Positions 18,807 through 28,949 of a stretch of 41,907 nt of DNA are shown piece after piece. Source of the stretch: Arcicella sp. (GTDB lineage: Bacteria; Bacteroidota; Bacteroidia; Cytophagales; Spirosomataceae). Made by a program: the position numbers and the translations under genes. Below the pieces are notes generated by a model, which did not search any database, was not told where the DNA came from, and worked only from the letters and a program-made list of their open reading frames with translations. Position 1 is the first letter of the stretch, and each line of letters opens with the position of its first letter. Location: NCBI GenBank assembly GCA_025454855.1, contig JALONS010000007.1, forward strand, positions 1 to 41,907. The letters run 5' to 3'.

Positions 18807-19928
18807 ATGGAGTTAGCCATCATAGTTGGAATTATCATTACATTCTTCTTGTCATTTATTCTCTTTACCAAAAAGGGCAAAAACTTGGCGGACAAAATAC
18901 TGGCAACTTGGCTGGTATTTGTTGGAATACACCTATGGTTATTCTATGAACATATTCTTGTCCATAATTACCAATACCCAGCTTTATTGGGAGTTGAGCT
19001 CCCCATGCCATTTTTACAATGGCCCTTTTTGTATATCTACATTAAGGTACTAACCAACCAATACAATCCAGCAAAAAAATGGCTACTATTACTTCATTTC
19101 TTACCCGTTATTAGCATCTACATTTACCTTATAGATTTTTTTATTTTAAGCCCCGCAGAAAAGGTTTTTGTTTTTGAGCATGGCGGAAATGTACCAAAAT
19201 ATGCTTCTTTCACTGTTACTATGCTTGTTTTAATGTCCATCTCGGGGCTTTTATATTTTCTCATTACCTATCGTCTTATCAAACAACACCGTAGGAACAT
19301 TGTAAATCAGTTTTCATATCAAGAAAAAATCAACTTAGATTGGCTTCAATACCTTTTTGTAGGTATGGGGTTAATTTGGGTAGTTATTTGGTTACGAGGA
19401 AACGATAATCTGATATTTCTTTCGGTGGTAATCTTTGTGATTTTCTTGGGGTATTTTGGTATAAAACAAGTAGGTATTTTTACCAATAGATTTCCTACCG
19501 AAAAGGAATTAGAAGAAACAGAAATTGAGATTGAAAAAATAAAAAAATATGAAAAATCAAGTTTGACTGAGTCGGCTGCAGTACTAATACATACACAACT
19601 TAAAACCATAATGGAGTCTGAAAGATTGTACGAAAATCCAGAATTATCCTTGAATGATTTGGCTGTCTATCTCAATGTTCATCCTAACAGTCTATCGCAG
19701 GTTATCAATACGTTTGAGGGTAAAACTTTTTTCGACTACATCAATTATCATCGTGTTGAGGCTTTCAAAACAATGGTAAAACTCCCTCAAAACCAAAAAT
19801 ACACCCTTTTAGCCCTGGCTTATGACTGCGGTTTTAATTCTAAAACATCCTTTAACCGCAATTTTAAAAAAGCCACAGGCTTTGCTCCTTCTGAGTATTT
19901 GAAGCAATTAAATATTGTTTTGGACTAA
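18807..19928 (+). CDS. membrane-anchored AraC-family regulator
   Basis: N-terminal TM helices; C-terminal HTH 'LALAYDCGFNSKTSFNRNFKKATGFAPSEYLK'. Confidence 0.92.
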   Translation: MELAIIVGIIITFFLSFILFTKKGKNLADKILATWLVFVGIHLWLFYEHILVHNYQYPALLGVELPMPFLQWPFLYIYIKVLTNQYNPAKKWLLLLHFLPVISIYIYLIDFFILSPAEKVFVFEHGGNVPKYASFTVTMLVLMSISGLLYFLITYRLIKQHRRNIVNQFSYQEKINLDWLQYLFVGMGLIWVVIWLRGNDNLIFLSVVIFVIFLGYFGIKQVGIFTNRFPTEKELEETEIEIEKIKKYEKSSLTESAAVLIHTQLKTIMESERLYENPELSLNDLAVYLNVHPNSLSQVINTFEGKTFFDYINYHRVEAFKTMVKLPQNQKYTLLALAYDCGFNSKTSFNRNFKKATGFAPSEYLKQLNIVLD

Positions 19929-20024
19929 TCCATGAATCTTCTTCCCTAAGCGTTCCACCTTACATTCTGGGGCGTTTTAAGAGGTCTTTGTGTTGAATTT
20001 TGCAGAGAATTAAACACAAAAATT

Positions 20025-21020
20025 ATGAATAAAACAATAAAGTTATTTTTGATTATTACCTCTTTAAACTATGGTATTGTAGGATGTAAAGAGGGTGAAC
20101 TCAGCCCCAACAAAGCAGGTTTATTAGTTCCCAAAACGGTGGTAGAAGACCCTTCTCTTCCTTCCATAAAAATCAATAATGTTTTACTCCACGCAGAGGC
20201 TTTTGGAAATCCCAATAATCCTATCCTGTTGATTCTACATGGTGGTCCAGGCAATGATTATCGCTATCTACTCAACTGCAAAAAGTTTGTAGATGATGGT
20301 TTTTATGTGGTTTTCTATGATCAACGAGGTTCTGGGCTGTCGCAAAGGCTCAATAAAGAAACCTATAAAATCAATGACTTAGAAATAGAATTAGGTGGCG
20401 TTATTGATTACTATCGAAAATCTCCCAACCAAAAGGTTTTTATACTGGGACATTCATGGGGCGGTATGTTGGCAAGCATTTTTATCAATTCCAATCTTAC
20501 CAAAATCAATGGAGCAATCATAGCTGAACCGGGTGGACTTATTTGGCAAGATGTGAAAGACTATATTGGTAGAGCGTTCAGAATTAATTTTACCAGCGAA
20601 GCCCTTAATGATATAGCTTACCAAGACCAATTTTTAACAGGTGATGAAAACCAGCATGAACTTTTAGACTACAAATTCTCTCTTTTTGCGGCTGCCGAAA
20701 AAGATAGTCCTATTGGCAATGAAGTAAATACAAAATTTTGGCGATATGGCTCAGTTATAAACCGTGCTTTATTAGATTTGGGTGATAAGCAACAACCTAA
20801 CTGGACAACCAATTTGAGTCAATACAAAACCAAAATTCTCTTTGTATATAGCCAAAACAATACCGCTTATGGCGAAACTCACGCTAAGAAAGTATCATCC
20901 GCTTACCCAAATGTGCAATTAGAATTAATAAAAGATTCAGGACATAATATGATTTCTTTCGATAAAGGTTGGCAAAATTTTTATCCAGTAGCTAAGACCT
21001 ATTTAAACACTTTAAAGTAA
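20025..21020 (+). CDS. alpha/beta hydrolase (prolyl aminopeptidase-like), lipoprotein
   Basis: 'LILHGGPGNDYRYL' and 'VFILGHSWGGMLAS'; lipobox 'YGIVGCKEG'. Confidence 0.9.
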   Translation: MNKTIKLFLIITSLNYGIVGCKEGELSPNKAGLLVPKTVVEDPSLPSIKINNVLLHAEAFGNPNNPILLILHGGPGNDYRYLLNCKKFVDDGFYVVFYDQRGSGLSQRLNKETYKINDLEIELGGVIDYYRKSPNQKVFILGHSWGGMLASIFINSNLTKINGAIIAEPGGLIWQDVKDYIGRAFRINFTSEALNDIAYQDQFLTGDENQHELLDYKFSLFAAAEKDSPIGNEVNTKFWRYGSVINRALLDLGDKQQPNWTTNLSQYKTKILFVYSQNNTAYGETHAKKVSSAYPNVQLELIKDSGHNMISFDKGWQNFYPVAKTYLNTLK

Positions 21021-21027
21021 ACAATTT

Positions 21028-21693
21028 ATGAAAAATACAATCATCAAAATCCTATTATTACTCTTAATTCAACGAATCACAAATGCTCAAAATATCAATT
21101 GGAGGGCATTTAGTCAAGACCAAAAACATCTCATTGGTGTAAATACAGGTTTAGATTACGGTTTATCTTATGGCGTAAACTATGGCAGAAAATTGAATAC
21201 TAAATTATCAATGGTATTGAATGGTGAATTCAGTTTACCTTCTGGGAATAAAGTTTTAGAAGATTTCAAAGTAAAAATGGGCGTGCAACTGGAGTTAATA
21301 CACAGCGGAAATTTTTCAGCTACTGTCAAAGTGAATGGCATTTTCCGCCGTTTTGAAAATGACTATGCTCGCTTGCTCAATTTTGGAAGTGAGTTTGCCA
21401 CTGTCGCTGGCTATTACAAACCTCGTTGGTATATAGCAGGCGAAATCAGTTTTGATAAAGCCATCGTTACACATATCAAACACTTATCTGCTGCCCTCGA
21501 CAATAATCCAGACCTAACTACGGGTTGGTACATACCCACAGGCGGAAATTTTGCCTATGGCATACAGTCGGGCATGGCGTTGGGGCAAAAAAATGATTTG
21601 AATTTAAAAATTGGAAAGTTACTCAATCAAAATTTTAAGACAGAACCTACTTTGCCTTTTTACTTTCAGATTGGCTATAATCGCAGATTTTGA
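21028..21693 (+). CDS. putative outer-membrane beta-barrel protein
   Basis: signal peptide, beta-rich, terminal 'FYFQIGYNRRF'. Confidence 0.55.
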   Translation: MKNTIIKILLLLLIQRITNAQNINWRAFSQDQKHLIGVNTGLDYGLSYGVNYGRKLNTKLSMVLNGEFSLPSGNKVLEDFKVKMGVQLELIHSGNFSATVKVNGIFRRFENDYARLLNFGSEFATVAGYYKPRWYIAGEISFDKAIVTHIKHLSAALDNNPDLTTGWYIPTGGNFAYGIQSGMALGQKNDLNLKIGKLLNQNFKTEPTLPFYFQIGYNRRF

Positions 21694-21710
21694 GGAAGTT
21701 GGTCTAATAT

Positions 21711-21760
21711 TAGAAAACCTTTGGATAGAACATCCTATCCAAAGGTTTTCTATTTATTTT
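21711..21760 (+). terminator. strong Rho-independent-like terminator
   Basis: 16-bp perfect stem GAAAACCTTTGGATAG / CTATCCAAAGGTTTTC followed by T-rich tail. Confidence 0.85.
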
Positions 21761-21783
21761 ATTTAAACCACTCATCAAAATAG

Positions 21784-21793
21784 GACATTTGTC
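21784..21793 (+). promoter_or_regulatory. GACATTTGTC operator, site 1
   Basis: centre 30.5 bp before -7 box TATATTTG (21819-21826). Confidence 0.7.
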
Positions 21794-21867
21794 TTATTGA
21801 TAAATACCGCTATATGCCTATATTTGGGCTGTGAGACCATCGTAAAAATCAATTAATTATGTAAGTT

Positions 21868-22233
21868 ATGACACAGTTAGAACAAATAATTGAATGTGAA
21901 AATAAGCTATTAGATGCTTTGAAAATTGGAGACATTAATACACTTGACGAACTTCTGCATGATAGTCTAATTTTCAATATTCCAACAGGGCAGACAATCA
22001 CTAAGCAAATAGATATTGAAAATTATAAATCTGGAATGATGAAAATTTTCGAAATATCTGCAACTGATCAAATCATTAGCCCTATTGAAGAAACTTGTAT
22101 GGTAGCAGTAACGATTTATTTGAAAGCAAAATACGGTAATCAAAAAATTGATGGCAGATTTAGATATTTACGAGTTTGGAAATTATTTAACAATTCTTGG
22201 AAAATAATTGCAGGAAGTGGATTTCCAATGTAA
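21868..22233 (+). CDS. SnoaL/DUF4440-like NTF2-fold protein
   Basis: 121 aa; 'LHDSLIFNIPTGQTITKQ...FRYLRVWKLFNNSWKIIAGSG'. Confidence 0.8.
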   Translation: MTQLEQIIECENKLLDALKIGDINTLDELLHDSLIFNIPTGQTITKQIDIENYKSGMMKIFEISATDQIISPIEETCMVAVTIYLKAKYGNQKIDGRFRYLRVWKLFNNSWKIIAGSGFPM

Positions 22234-22355
22234 TTTTTACAGCCCAAAAAGAAAGTTAACGGGCTGTGGTACTATTTATTCAAATCAACTTGTCAAAAGG
22301 TTTTGAACATGAAATGTAGTTAAATTTGTAAACAATAATTTATTCCTCAAAAGTC

Positions 22356-23126
22356 ATGTCAGAGCAAAACAGCATAGAAACAATATTTTTAAAATTTCTT
22401 ACGCAATACCAATATGATGAGAAAAGTTTAGACTATTCAGTGGTAGAAAAACATTCGAGAGCTTTACAAACACTCTCTGATATTGGAAATTCAGGGACTG
22501 GAATCTTTGATTTTTGTAAACGAGAAATGATTTTCTATTCATCCAACTTTGGGAGTTTATTAGGTTATGCACAATCAGATTATCAAGAGCTTGGACAACA
22601 TTTTTTTGCCAGTAAAATCCACCCTGACGATGCCCTCAAATTAAGTATCAATGGTGTTACTATCTTGAAATTGATGAATAGTTTTTCGAGTGATGAAAAA
22701 TTAAATCATAAACATATCTACGAATATCGGATGCTGAATGCTCAGAACCAGTATGTCAGAGTTATTGAGCAGTATCAGGTGCTGGAGTTAGACCCTAAAG
22801 GGCAGGTCTGGTTGATGATAAATATCGTTGATATTTCACCAAGTCAAGATATCCACGAAGACTGTAGAAGTCAATTACTGAATTTTAGGACTGGAGAAAT
22901 CATTAATATCGAAACACCCCAAAAAATAGAGTTTGAACTGACTAAACGAGAAATTGAGATTCTGAAATTGGTGAGAGATGGTTTTTTAAGCAAGGAAATT
23001 TCGGGTAAATTAGCCATAAGTGTGCATACTGTAAACACCCATAGACAAAGGTTTTTAGAAAAATTAGGGGCAAATAATTCAATGGAAGCGGTAGTTTTTG
23101 CCTCGAAATACGGATTATTGAGCTGA
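22356..23126 (+). CDS. LuxR-family regulator with PAS-like N-terminus
   Basis: 'LTKREIEILKLVRDGFLSKEISGKLAISVHTVNTHRQRFLEKLGANNSMEAV'. Confidence 0.92.
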   Translation: MSEQNSIETIFLKFLTQYQYDEKSLDYSVVEKHSRALQTLSDIGNSGTGIFDFCKREMIFYSSNFGSLLGYAQSDYQELGQHFFASKIHPDDALKLSINGVTILKLMNSFSSDEKLNHKHIYEYRMLNAQNQYVRVIEQYQVLELDPKGQVWLMINIVDISPSQDIHEDCRSQLLNFRTGEIINIETPQKIEFELTKREIEILKLVRDGFLSKEISGKLAISVHTVNTHRQRFLEKLGANNSMEAVVFASKYGLLS

Positions 23127-23154
23127 TGAGTAATGATAAATCAGTATTGTAGCA

Positions 23155-23166
23155 CAATGTACATTG
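23155..23166. promoter_or_regulatory. 12-bp perfect palindrome in receptor promoter
   Basis: CAATGTACATTG immediately upstream of -7-like GAACTTTG (23170-23177). Confidence 0.45.
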
Positions 23167-23212
23167 AGGGAACTTTGTGATTATTTATTCATTCACAAAG
23201 CACAATATTTTT

Positions 23213-25531
23213 ATGTACTCAAAACTTATTTTTATTACTTTATTCTTGTTTTCATTCACATTTTTTGCCCAAAAACCAACTCAGACCCTCAGAGGTGTAA
23301 TTTTAGATAATGCTTCAAATCAGCCTATTTCGTTTGCCAGTATATCAGTCAATACTCTACACGTTGGCACAGTATCAGATTCATTAGGCAATTTCATTCT
23401 CTCAAAGATTCCAGTAGGTCATCACAATATTACCGTTTCGGTAATTGGTTTTGAACCTCTTACCCTAAATGAGATATTGGTCACATCAGCCAAAGAAGTT
23501 TTTCTGACGATTTTGCTCAAAGAAAAAATAGTCAGCTTAGCTGAGGTAATTGTGAAACCAAAGATGAATAAAGAAATCCCTCTAAATACAACAGCATCTG
23601 TCAGTGCCAAAATGCTAAGTGTAGAAGAAGTAAGGCGTTACGCAGGAGGATTTGATGACCCCGCTCGTTTGGTTTCGGCTTTTGCAGGGGTTAGTTCCAA
23701 TGTAGGCAACAATGGCATAAGTGTTAGGGGAAACAATCCTAATTCTTTACAATGGAAATTTGAGGGTATAGAAATACCTAATCCTAATCATTTTGCAGAC
23801 AATGCTATTTTCGGGGGTGGGGTTCTTTCGGCATTAAGTAGCCATAGTCTTGGCAATTCCGATTTTTTCTCAGGTGCTTTTCCTGCTGAATACAGTAATG
23901 CCTTGTCGGGGGTTTTCGACATGGCTATGCGTAAAGGAAATAATCTCAAACACGAACACACTATACAAATTGGTTTAACTGGGCTTGATTTTGCCTCGGA
24001 AGGTCCTTTTAAAAAAGATAGCAAATCCTCTTATTTATTTAATTACCGATATTCTACTCTGGCATTGCTCAAACCTCTATTACCAGAAGGAGGTGGCAAT
24101 GGTGTTGAATATCAAGACTTTTCTTTCAAACTCAATTTTCCGACCAAAAAAGCTGGTATATTTTCAGTTTGGGGGCTGGGTTTGAAAGATTATACAGGGA
24201 TAAAAGCCAAGACAGATAAAAAAGATTGGGATAATATTACCGATAAACAAGCACAAGACATAAGCCTGTTTATGGGAACACTGGGAGTTAGTCATAAGTT
24301 TTTTTTGAATGACAAAACTTATATCAAATCTACCTTGGCAAGCACAACTAATGGGTTTGATTTTTCAATTCAGAATTTACAAGATAATGGGATACTCAAA
24401 CCCGAAAGTAATGTAAAAAATACTTTAACAAATTTCATTTTTTCTTCTGTAATCAATACCAAATTCAATGCGAAGCATACGAACAAGACAGGCGTGATAC
24501 TAACGAATATGACTTATAGTTTTTCACTTAATAAAAATGCTCAATCTATCGTCGATGAAAAAGGAAACAGTTTTTTAGCTACGGCTTACAGTAATTCTAC
24601 CCTCAGTTTTTCGGAAAATCTAACCATGAACGTAGGGTTGAATTTCCAGCTTTTTACCCTTAATAATAATTATACGATTGAGCCACGAATTGGCTTAAAG
24701 TATCAATATAAAAGCAACCAATCTTTGAGTTTGGGGTATGGTTTGCATAGTCGTTTAGAGAAGCTAAATTATTATTTCGCTAAGAATAAAGAATTGGGAA
24801 ATATGGCAATCAATAAAAATATTGATTTCACAAAAGCCCATCATGCCGTACTGGGTTACGATTTAAATATTTCCGAAAATGTACATTTGAAAGTCGAAAC
24901 GTATTATCAACATTTATATGATATACCTGTGATAAAAGGCAGTTCTTTTTCTTTCCTCAACTTAATAAACGACTGGTTCTTTAATCAAAAATTAGAAAAT
25001 ACAGGCAATGGAAGAAACTATGGAATTGATATTAGTTTAGATAAATACTTAACCAATGGTTTTTATTATGCTACAACGGTATCAATCTTTAATTCTGAAT
25101 ACAGAGGAGGTGATAATATTTGGAGAAATACCCGCTTCAATAGGAACTATGTGCTTAATTTCTTAGTGGGTAAGGAGTGGACCTTCGGGAAGTCAAATCA
25201 AAAGAGTTTTGGTATTAATACCCGATTCAGCCATCAAGGCGGCGACAGATACTCGCCTATTGATACTGGTGCCTCTAATAATAGTCAAACGGTTGTTTTT
25301 GATGAAACACGAGCTTTTTCTAATCAATTATCACCATCATTTACTACTCATCTAACATTTGTATATCGCATAAATAAACTAAAATCTACCAGAGAATTAG
25401 CACTAAAAATACTCAATGCAGGTCGCTTTAATGAGTTTTATGATTTTCAGTATAACTACAAAACCCAAAGTGTAGTGGAACACAGAGAAGCTATAGTAAT
25501 TCCAAATTTGAGTTATAAAATTGAATTTTAG
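23213..25531 (+). CDS. TonB-dependent receptor with carboxypeptidase-regulatory-like N-terminus
   Basis: 'TLRGVILDNASNQPISFASISVNTLHVGTVSDSLGNFILSKIPVGHHNITVSVIGFE'; ATG at 23213. Confidence 0.92.
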   Translation: MYSKLIFITLFLFSFTFFAQKPTQTLRGVILDNASNQPISFASISVNTLHVGTVSDSLGNFILSKIPVGHHNITVSVIGFEPLTLNEILVTSAKEVFLTILLKEKIVSLAEVIVKPKMNKEIPLNTTASVSAKMLSVEEVRRYAGGFDDPARLVSAFAGVSSNVGNNGISVRGNNPNSLQWKFEGIEIPNPNHFADNAIFGGGVLSALSSHSLGNSDFFSGAFPAEYSNALSGVFDMAMRKGNNLKHEHTIQIGLTGLDFASEGPFKKDSKSSYLFNYRYSTLALLKPLLPEGGGNGVEYQDFSFKLNFPTKKAGIFSVWGLGLKDYTGIKAKTDKKDWDNITDKQAQDISLFMGTLGVSHKFFLNDKTYIKSTLASTTNGFDFSIQNLQDNGILKPESNVKNTLTNFIFSSVINTKFNAKHTNKTGVILTNMTYSFSLNKNAQSIVDEKGNSFLATAYSNSTLSFSENLTMNVGLNFQLFTLNNNYTIEPRIGLKYQYKSNQSLSLGYGLHSRLEKLNYYFAKNKELGNMAINKNIDFTKAHHAVLGYDLNISENVHLKVETYYQHLYDIPVIKGSSFSFLNLINDWFFNQKLENTGNGRNYGIDISLDKYLTNGFYYATTVSIFNSEYRGGDNIWRNTRFNRNYVLNFLVGKEWTFGKSNQKSFGINTRFSHQGGDRYSPIDTGASNNSQTVVFDETRAFSNQLSPSFTTHLTFVYRINKLKSTRELALKILNAGRFNEFYDFQYNYKTQSVVEHREAIVIPNLSYKIEF

Positions 25532-25680
25532 CAATTTACTACATTAGAAAATATGACGAAGGCAGGAAAATTGCCATTGAATACCCCCTTAAATAAAAAG
25601 GAAACTATTATTTGATTAAATACTTTGGAGACCCCATACTTCTACTTATGAATACTATCACAAGAACAAGACAAGGACAA

Positions 25681-26340
25681 ATGAATTCAGTACGGAAAAC
25701 TTCATTAATTGCAGGTGGACTTTACTTATTAACTTTTGTTTCAATTCCAACGATTACCCTTTATGAAGACGTAAAAAAAGCAAACTACCTAACCAGCACA
25801 GGTTCGGATAACGCTGCTATCGTAGGTGGAATTCTCGAAATTATCGTAGCTCTGGCGGGTATTTCTACTGCCGTTGTCCTATTTCCAGTACTAAAAAAAC
25901 ACAACGAAACAATGGCATTAGGTCTTGTTGCCGCTCGTATTCTGGAATCAGGCACTATCTTCGTTGGAGTGGCGTTTATTTTATCAATTGTTAGTTTGCG
26001 GCAGGAAGGTGCCGGTGCAGACACCTTGGCTACGAGCCATGCACTCGTTTCTCTTTATCACAGAATTTTCTTACTTGGTCAGAGCTTTATGCCAGCCGTA
26101 TGTGACTTGATATTGGGATTGTTACTGTACAAATCACGCCTTGTTCCTCGGATAATTGCCTTTATTGGAATCATCGGAGCACCAATACTTGTTGCTGGTT
26201 ACTTTACTGTGTTGTTTGGTATCTTTGAGCGACTCGACCCTGTGCCAGCACTATCAGCCGTTCCTGTTGCCTTATTCGAATTGTCACTTGGTATTTATCT
26301 GATTATCAAAGGATTGAAAAAATCACTAATTAAAATATAA
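25681..26340 (+). CDS. DUF4386 membrane protein
   Basis: 'RKTSLIAGGLYLLTFVSIPTITLYEDV'; multi-TM; ATG at 25681 preferred. Confidence 0.8.
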   Translation: MNSVRKTSLIAGGLYLLTFVSIPTITLYEDVKKANYLTSTGSDNAAIVGGILEIIVALAGISTAVVLFPVLKKHNETMALGLVAARILESGTIFVGVAFILSIVSLRQEGAGADTLATSHALVSLYHRIFLLGQSFMPAVCDLILGLLLYKSRLVPRIIAFIGIIGAPILVAGYFTVLFGIFERLDPVPALSAVPVALFELSLGIYLIIKGLKKSLIKI

Positions 26341-26346
26341 AATATC

Positions 26347-26733
26347 ATGCGTCTTCCCAATATCACAACACATCATTTTTACATATTTCTTTTAGATATG
26401 ACAGGAGCATTCATTTCGCTATCGCTACTTATTTTATTAATAATGCCCAACGAGAATTTCTTTGGACTTAGTAAGTCTGCAACAGTTGTTTTGTCAATCC
26501 CAATAACTACTCTATTGATTTTTTCCATGAGTTGTTTCCTCTTAAAACCTCAAAATTGGAAATTCTACATGAAATTTGTGATATTGGGTAATTTAGCTTA
26601 TTGTCTTTTTACAACAACCGTTATTATTCTCAAATTCAAGCAATTAACCCTTTGGGGAGTATCCTACTTTCTACTCGAAATCTTGGTTATCTTATTTATT
26701 GCAGGGGTTGAAATTATGACTCTTCGGAAGTAA
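26347..26733 (+). CDS. hypothetical 4-TM membrane protein
   Basis: ORF directly downstream of the DUF4386 gene, hydrophobic. Confidence 0.6.
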   Translation: MRLPNITTHHFYIFLLDMTGAFISLSLLILLIMPNENFFGLSKSATVVLSIPITTLLIFSMSCFLLKPQNWKFYMKFVILGNLAYCLFTTTVIILKFKQLTLWGVSYFLLEILVILFIAGVEIMTLRK

Positions 26734-27003
26734 GACTATTTTGAAATTAATGGCAATTTAGGGTTGGCTTTAGCTGAATATTATCTACTCATTTTTCGAA
26801 ATCCAAAACAAATAGGTATGAGTCAGGCTTACTAAAAGAGTTTTTACACCCTTTCAACATTACAGAAAGGGTATTTTGATTATTTCGCTTAAAACACATG
26901 AAGCAAGAAAAATTTCTGGTAGTTCTAACTTATAAGTTTACTGTAATCATTCAAACGTTGTAGGATAATAAGTAATCAGCATAAATTATTTACGATTAAT
27001 CTG

Positions 27004-27017
27004 AGTGGTTCGCCACT
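27004..27017. other. UUCG-tetraloop hairpin
   Basis: AGTGG-TTCG-CCACT flanked by TTAATC / GATTAA. Confidence 0.4.
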
Positions 27018-27158
27018 GCGATTAAGATTTACGATAAATCGTTGATAATCAGACGAATAATCACAAATCAAATCAATCGTAATTCTTAAATAATTGTGTC
27101 TTTGTACTTAACAGCAAGGGGTTGATATTTTATTCTCATAAACCATCCATCAAAATAG

Positions 27159-27168
27159 GACATTTGTC
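27159..27168 (+). promoter_or_regulatory. GACATTTGTC operator, site 2
   Basis: centre 29.5 bp before -7 box TACATTTG (27193-27200). Confidence 0.7.
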
Positions 27169-27225
27169 TTATTTGTTAAAATGGAATATCTCTACATTTG
27201 TAAATCAATACCAAACCGTACAAAA

Positions 27226-27855
27226 ATGACAGGTCCTGATAAAAACAAAACATTTCCATTAACTCACTACAACAGGCTTTGCTTTTTGAAAAACATCATC
27301 AAAAACCCTAATATCATTGTAGGTGATTACACTTATTATGATGATTTTGAAGATGTTATGAATTTCGAAAAGAATGTAAAATATCATTTTGATTTCACAG
27401 GAGACAAATTAATCATCGGTAAATTTTGTATGATTGCTTCAGATGTAACCTTTATCATGAATGGAGCAAATCACTTAACAGACGCTATTACAAGCTATCC
27501 TTTTGCCATTTTTGGAAATGGTTGGGAGAATGCAATGGAGGGTAAAAATTATCCGTCTAAAGGGAATCTTGTGATTGGCAATGATGTTTGGATTGGCTAT
27601 AACGCCACCATTATGGCTGGTGTGACCATTGGGGATGGAGCAATTATTGGTACAAATTCGGTTGTTACCAAAGACGTTGAACCCTATGCCATTGTGGGTG
27701 GAAATCCTGCCAAATTAATCAAAAAACGTTTTTCTGATATTGAAATAGCTGAATTAATGGAGATTAGATGGTGGGATTGGGACATAGAGAAAATAAGTCG
27801 TAACGTTCAGAATTTAACCAACAATGATATTCAATCCTTGAAAATTTTGAAATAA
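27226..27855 (+). CDS. Vat-like xenobiotic O-acetyltransferase (hexapeptide-repeat)
   Basis: 'GDKLIIGKFCMIASDVTFIMNGANH...NDVWIGYNATIMAGVTIGDGAIIGTNSVVTKDVEPYAIVGGNPAKLIKKRF'; promoter position favours ATG 27226. Confidence 0.9.
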   Translation: MTGPDKNKTFPLTHYNRLCFLKNIIKNPNIIVGDYTYYDDFEDVMNFEKNVKYHFDFTGDKLIIGKFCMIASDVTFIMNGANHLTDAITSYPFAIFGNGWENAMEGKNYPSKGNLVIGNDVWIGYNATIMAGVTIGDGAIIGTNSVVTKDVEPYAIVGGNPAKLIKKRFSDIEIAELMEIRWWDWDIEKISRNVQNLTNNDIQSLKILK

Positions 27856-27885
27856 AATAAAAGTTATAAGTATAAATTTATCTGT

Positions 27886-28488
27886 ATGAGAGTCATTTGC
27901 TTATTCATAACCATCTCATTATCAATTGTTTCAAACCAATCTATTGCCCAAGAAATAGGGTTAGATACAATCAGTAAAAATGAAAAAACGAAGGAATCTG
28001 CTAATCAATTACTTTTAGCTGCTGCTTTGCATGGCAACGTGCAAGATATTAAGAAAGCCATGTTGAAGGGAGCTGATGTGAATTGTAGAGATGAAAACGG
28101 AAACACACCTTTGAATATGGTAGCTAAGTTGAGCTACTTTCATTTAGTGAAATATTTTGTAGAAAAGGGAGCAGAAGTGAATACAAGTAATAACGAACAC
28201 ATAACGCCCTTGCACTACGGTGTAGAGTACAATAACGTAAAAATTGTAAAATTACTTTTGGAAAAAGGAGCAAATATTGATGCTCGTGATGGAATCTATG
28301 AAACGCCCCTTCATTGGGCAGGATGGACGGGGAATATAGAAGCAGCACGTTTGTTGCTTGATTATGGTGCCAATCCATACACACCCAATAACTCTGGGGT
28401 AACTCCGCTTTTCAATGCAATCCGACAAGAACATTGGAAACTGGAAAAGATTTTTAAGAAGTCAAAATATCTAAAATTTGTACAATAA
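27886..28488 (+). CDS. secreted ankyrin-repeat protein
   Basis: signal peptide; ANK repeats such as 'ITPLHYGVEYNNVKIVKLLLEKGANIDARDG'. Confidence 0.9.
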   Translation: MRVICLFITISLSIVSNQSIAQEIGLDTISKNEKTKESANQLLLAAALHGNVQDIKKAMLKGADVNCRDENGNTPLNMVAKLSYFHLVKYFVEKGAEVNTSNNEHITPLHYGVEYNNVKIVKLLLEKGANIDARDGIYETPLHWAGWTGNIEAARLLLDYGANPYTPNNSGVTPLFNAIRQEHWKLEKIFKKSKYLKFVQ

Positions 28489-28506
28489 CCCATCTCCAAA
28501 ATAACC

Positions 28507-28893
28507 ATGATACAAAACCTATCTTTTCTTCGTATTGCCCTAATTGTCATTTTTCTTGTTCATAGTATAGCAGGAATGTTCAACAATGGCATTAATAATT
28601 TTGGTAATTTATACCTAAATCAGGTTGGTTTTGCCCCTATTGGTTTACCGTTGGCTTGGGCAATTAAACTTTCTCATCTTGCTCTTGTATTTTCGCTACT
28701 TACCAATAAGTATTTAAAGACAAATTCTTTCATAACCATTTTTATACTGATTGCTGGTATTTTGATGATACATTTGAAAGATGGTTGGTTTGTAGTAGGG
28801 GGTGGCAGAAATGGCGTTGAATTTAATTTTCTTTTGATAATGGGCTTTTTATCAATTATTTACCCAAACGTATTTAATCGTTCAGTAAAATAA
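28507..28893 (+). CDS. DoxX-like membrane protein
   Basis: 4 TM-like segments, 'HLKDGWFVVGGGRNGVEF'. Confidence 0.75.
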   Translation: MIQNLSFLRIALIVIFLVHSIAGMFNNGINNFGNLYLNQVGFAPIGLPLAWAIKLSHLALVFSLLTNKYLKTNSFITIFILIAGILMIHLKDGWFVVGGGRNGVEFNFLLIMGFLSIIYPNVFNRSVK

Positions 28894-28949
28894 TTTCTCA
28901 TAAAAATCATTAGCTTCTCTTTTTGTAATGTCAAAAACCAAGTACCAAA

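Noticed and set aside
19950-19982. Second copy of the 18137 terminator (CCACCTTACATTCTGGGGCGTTTTA)
   Set aside because: Similar text but the stem pairing is poor; not called as a terminator.
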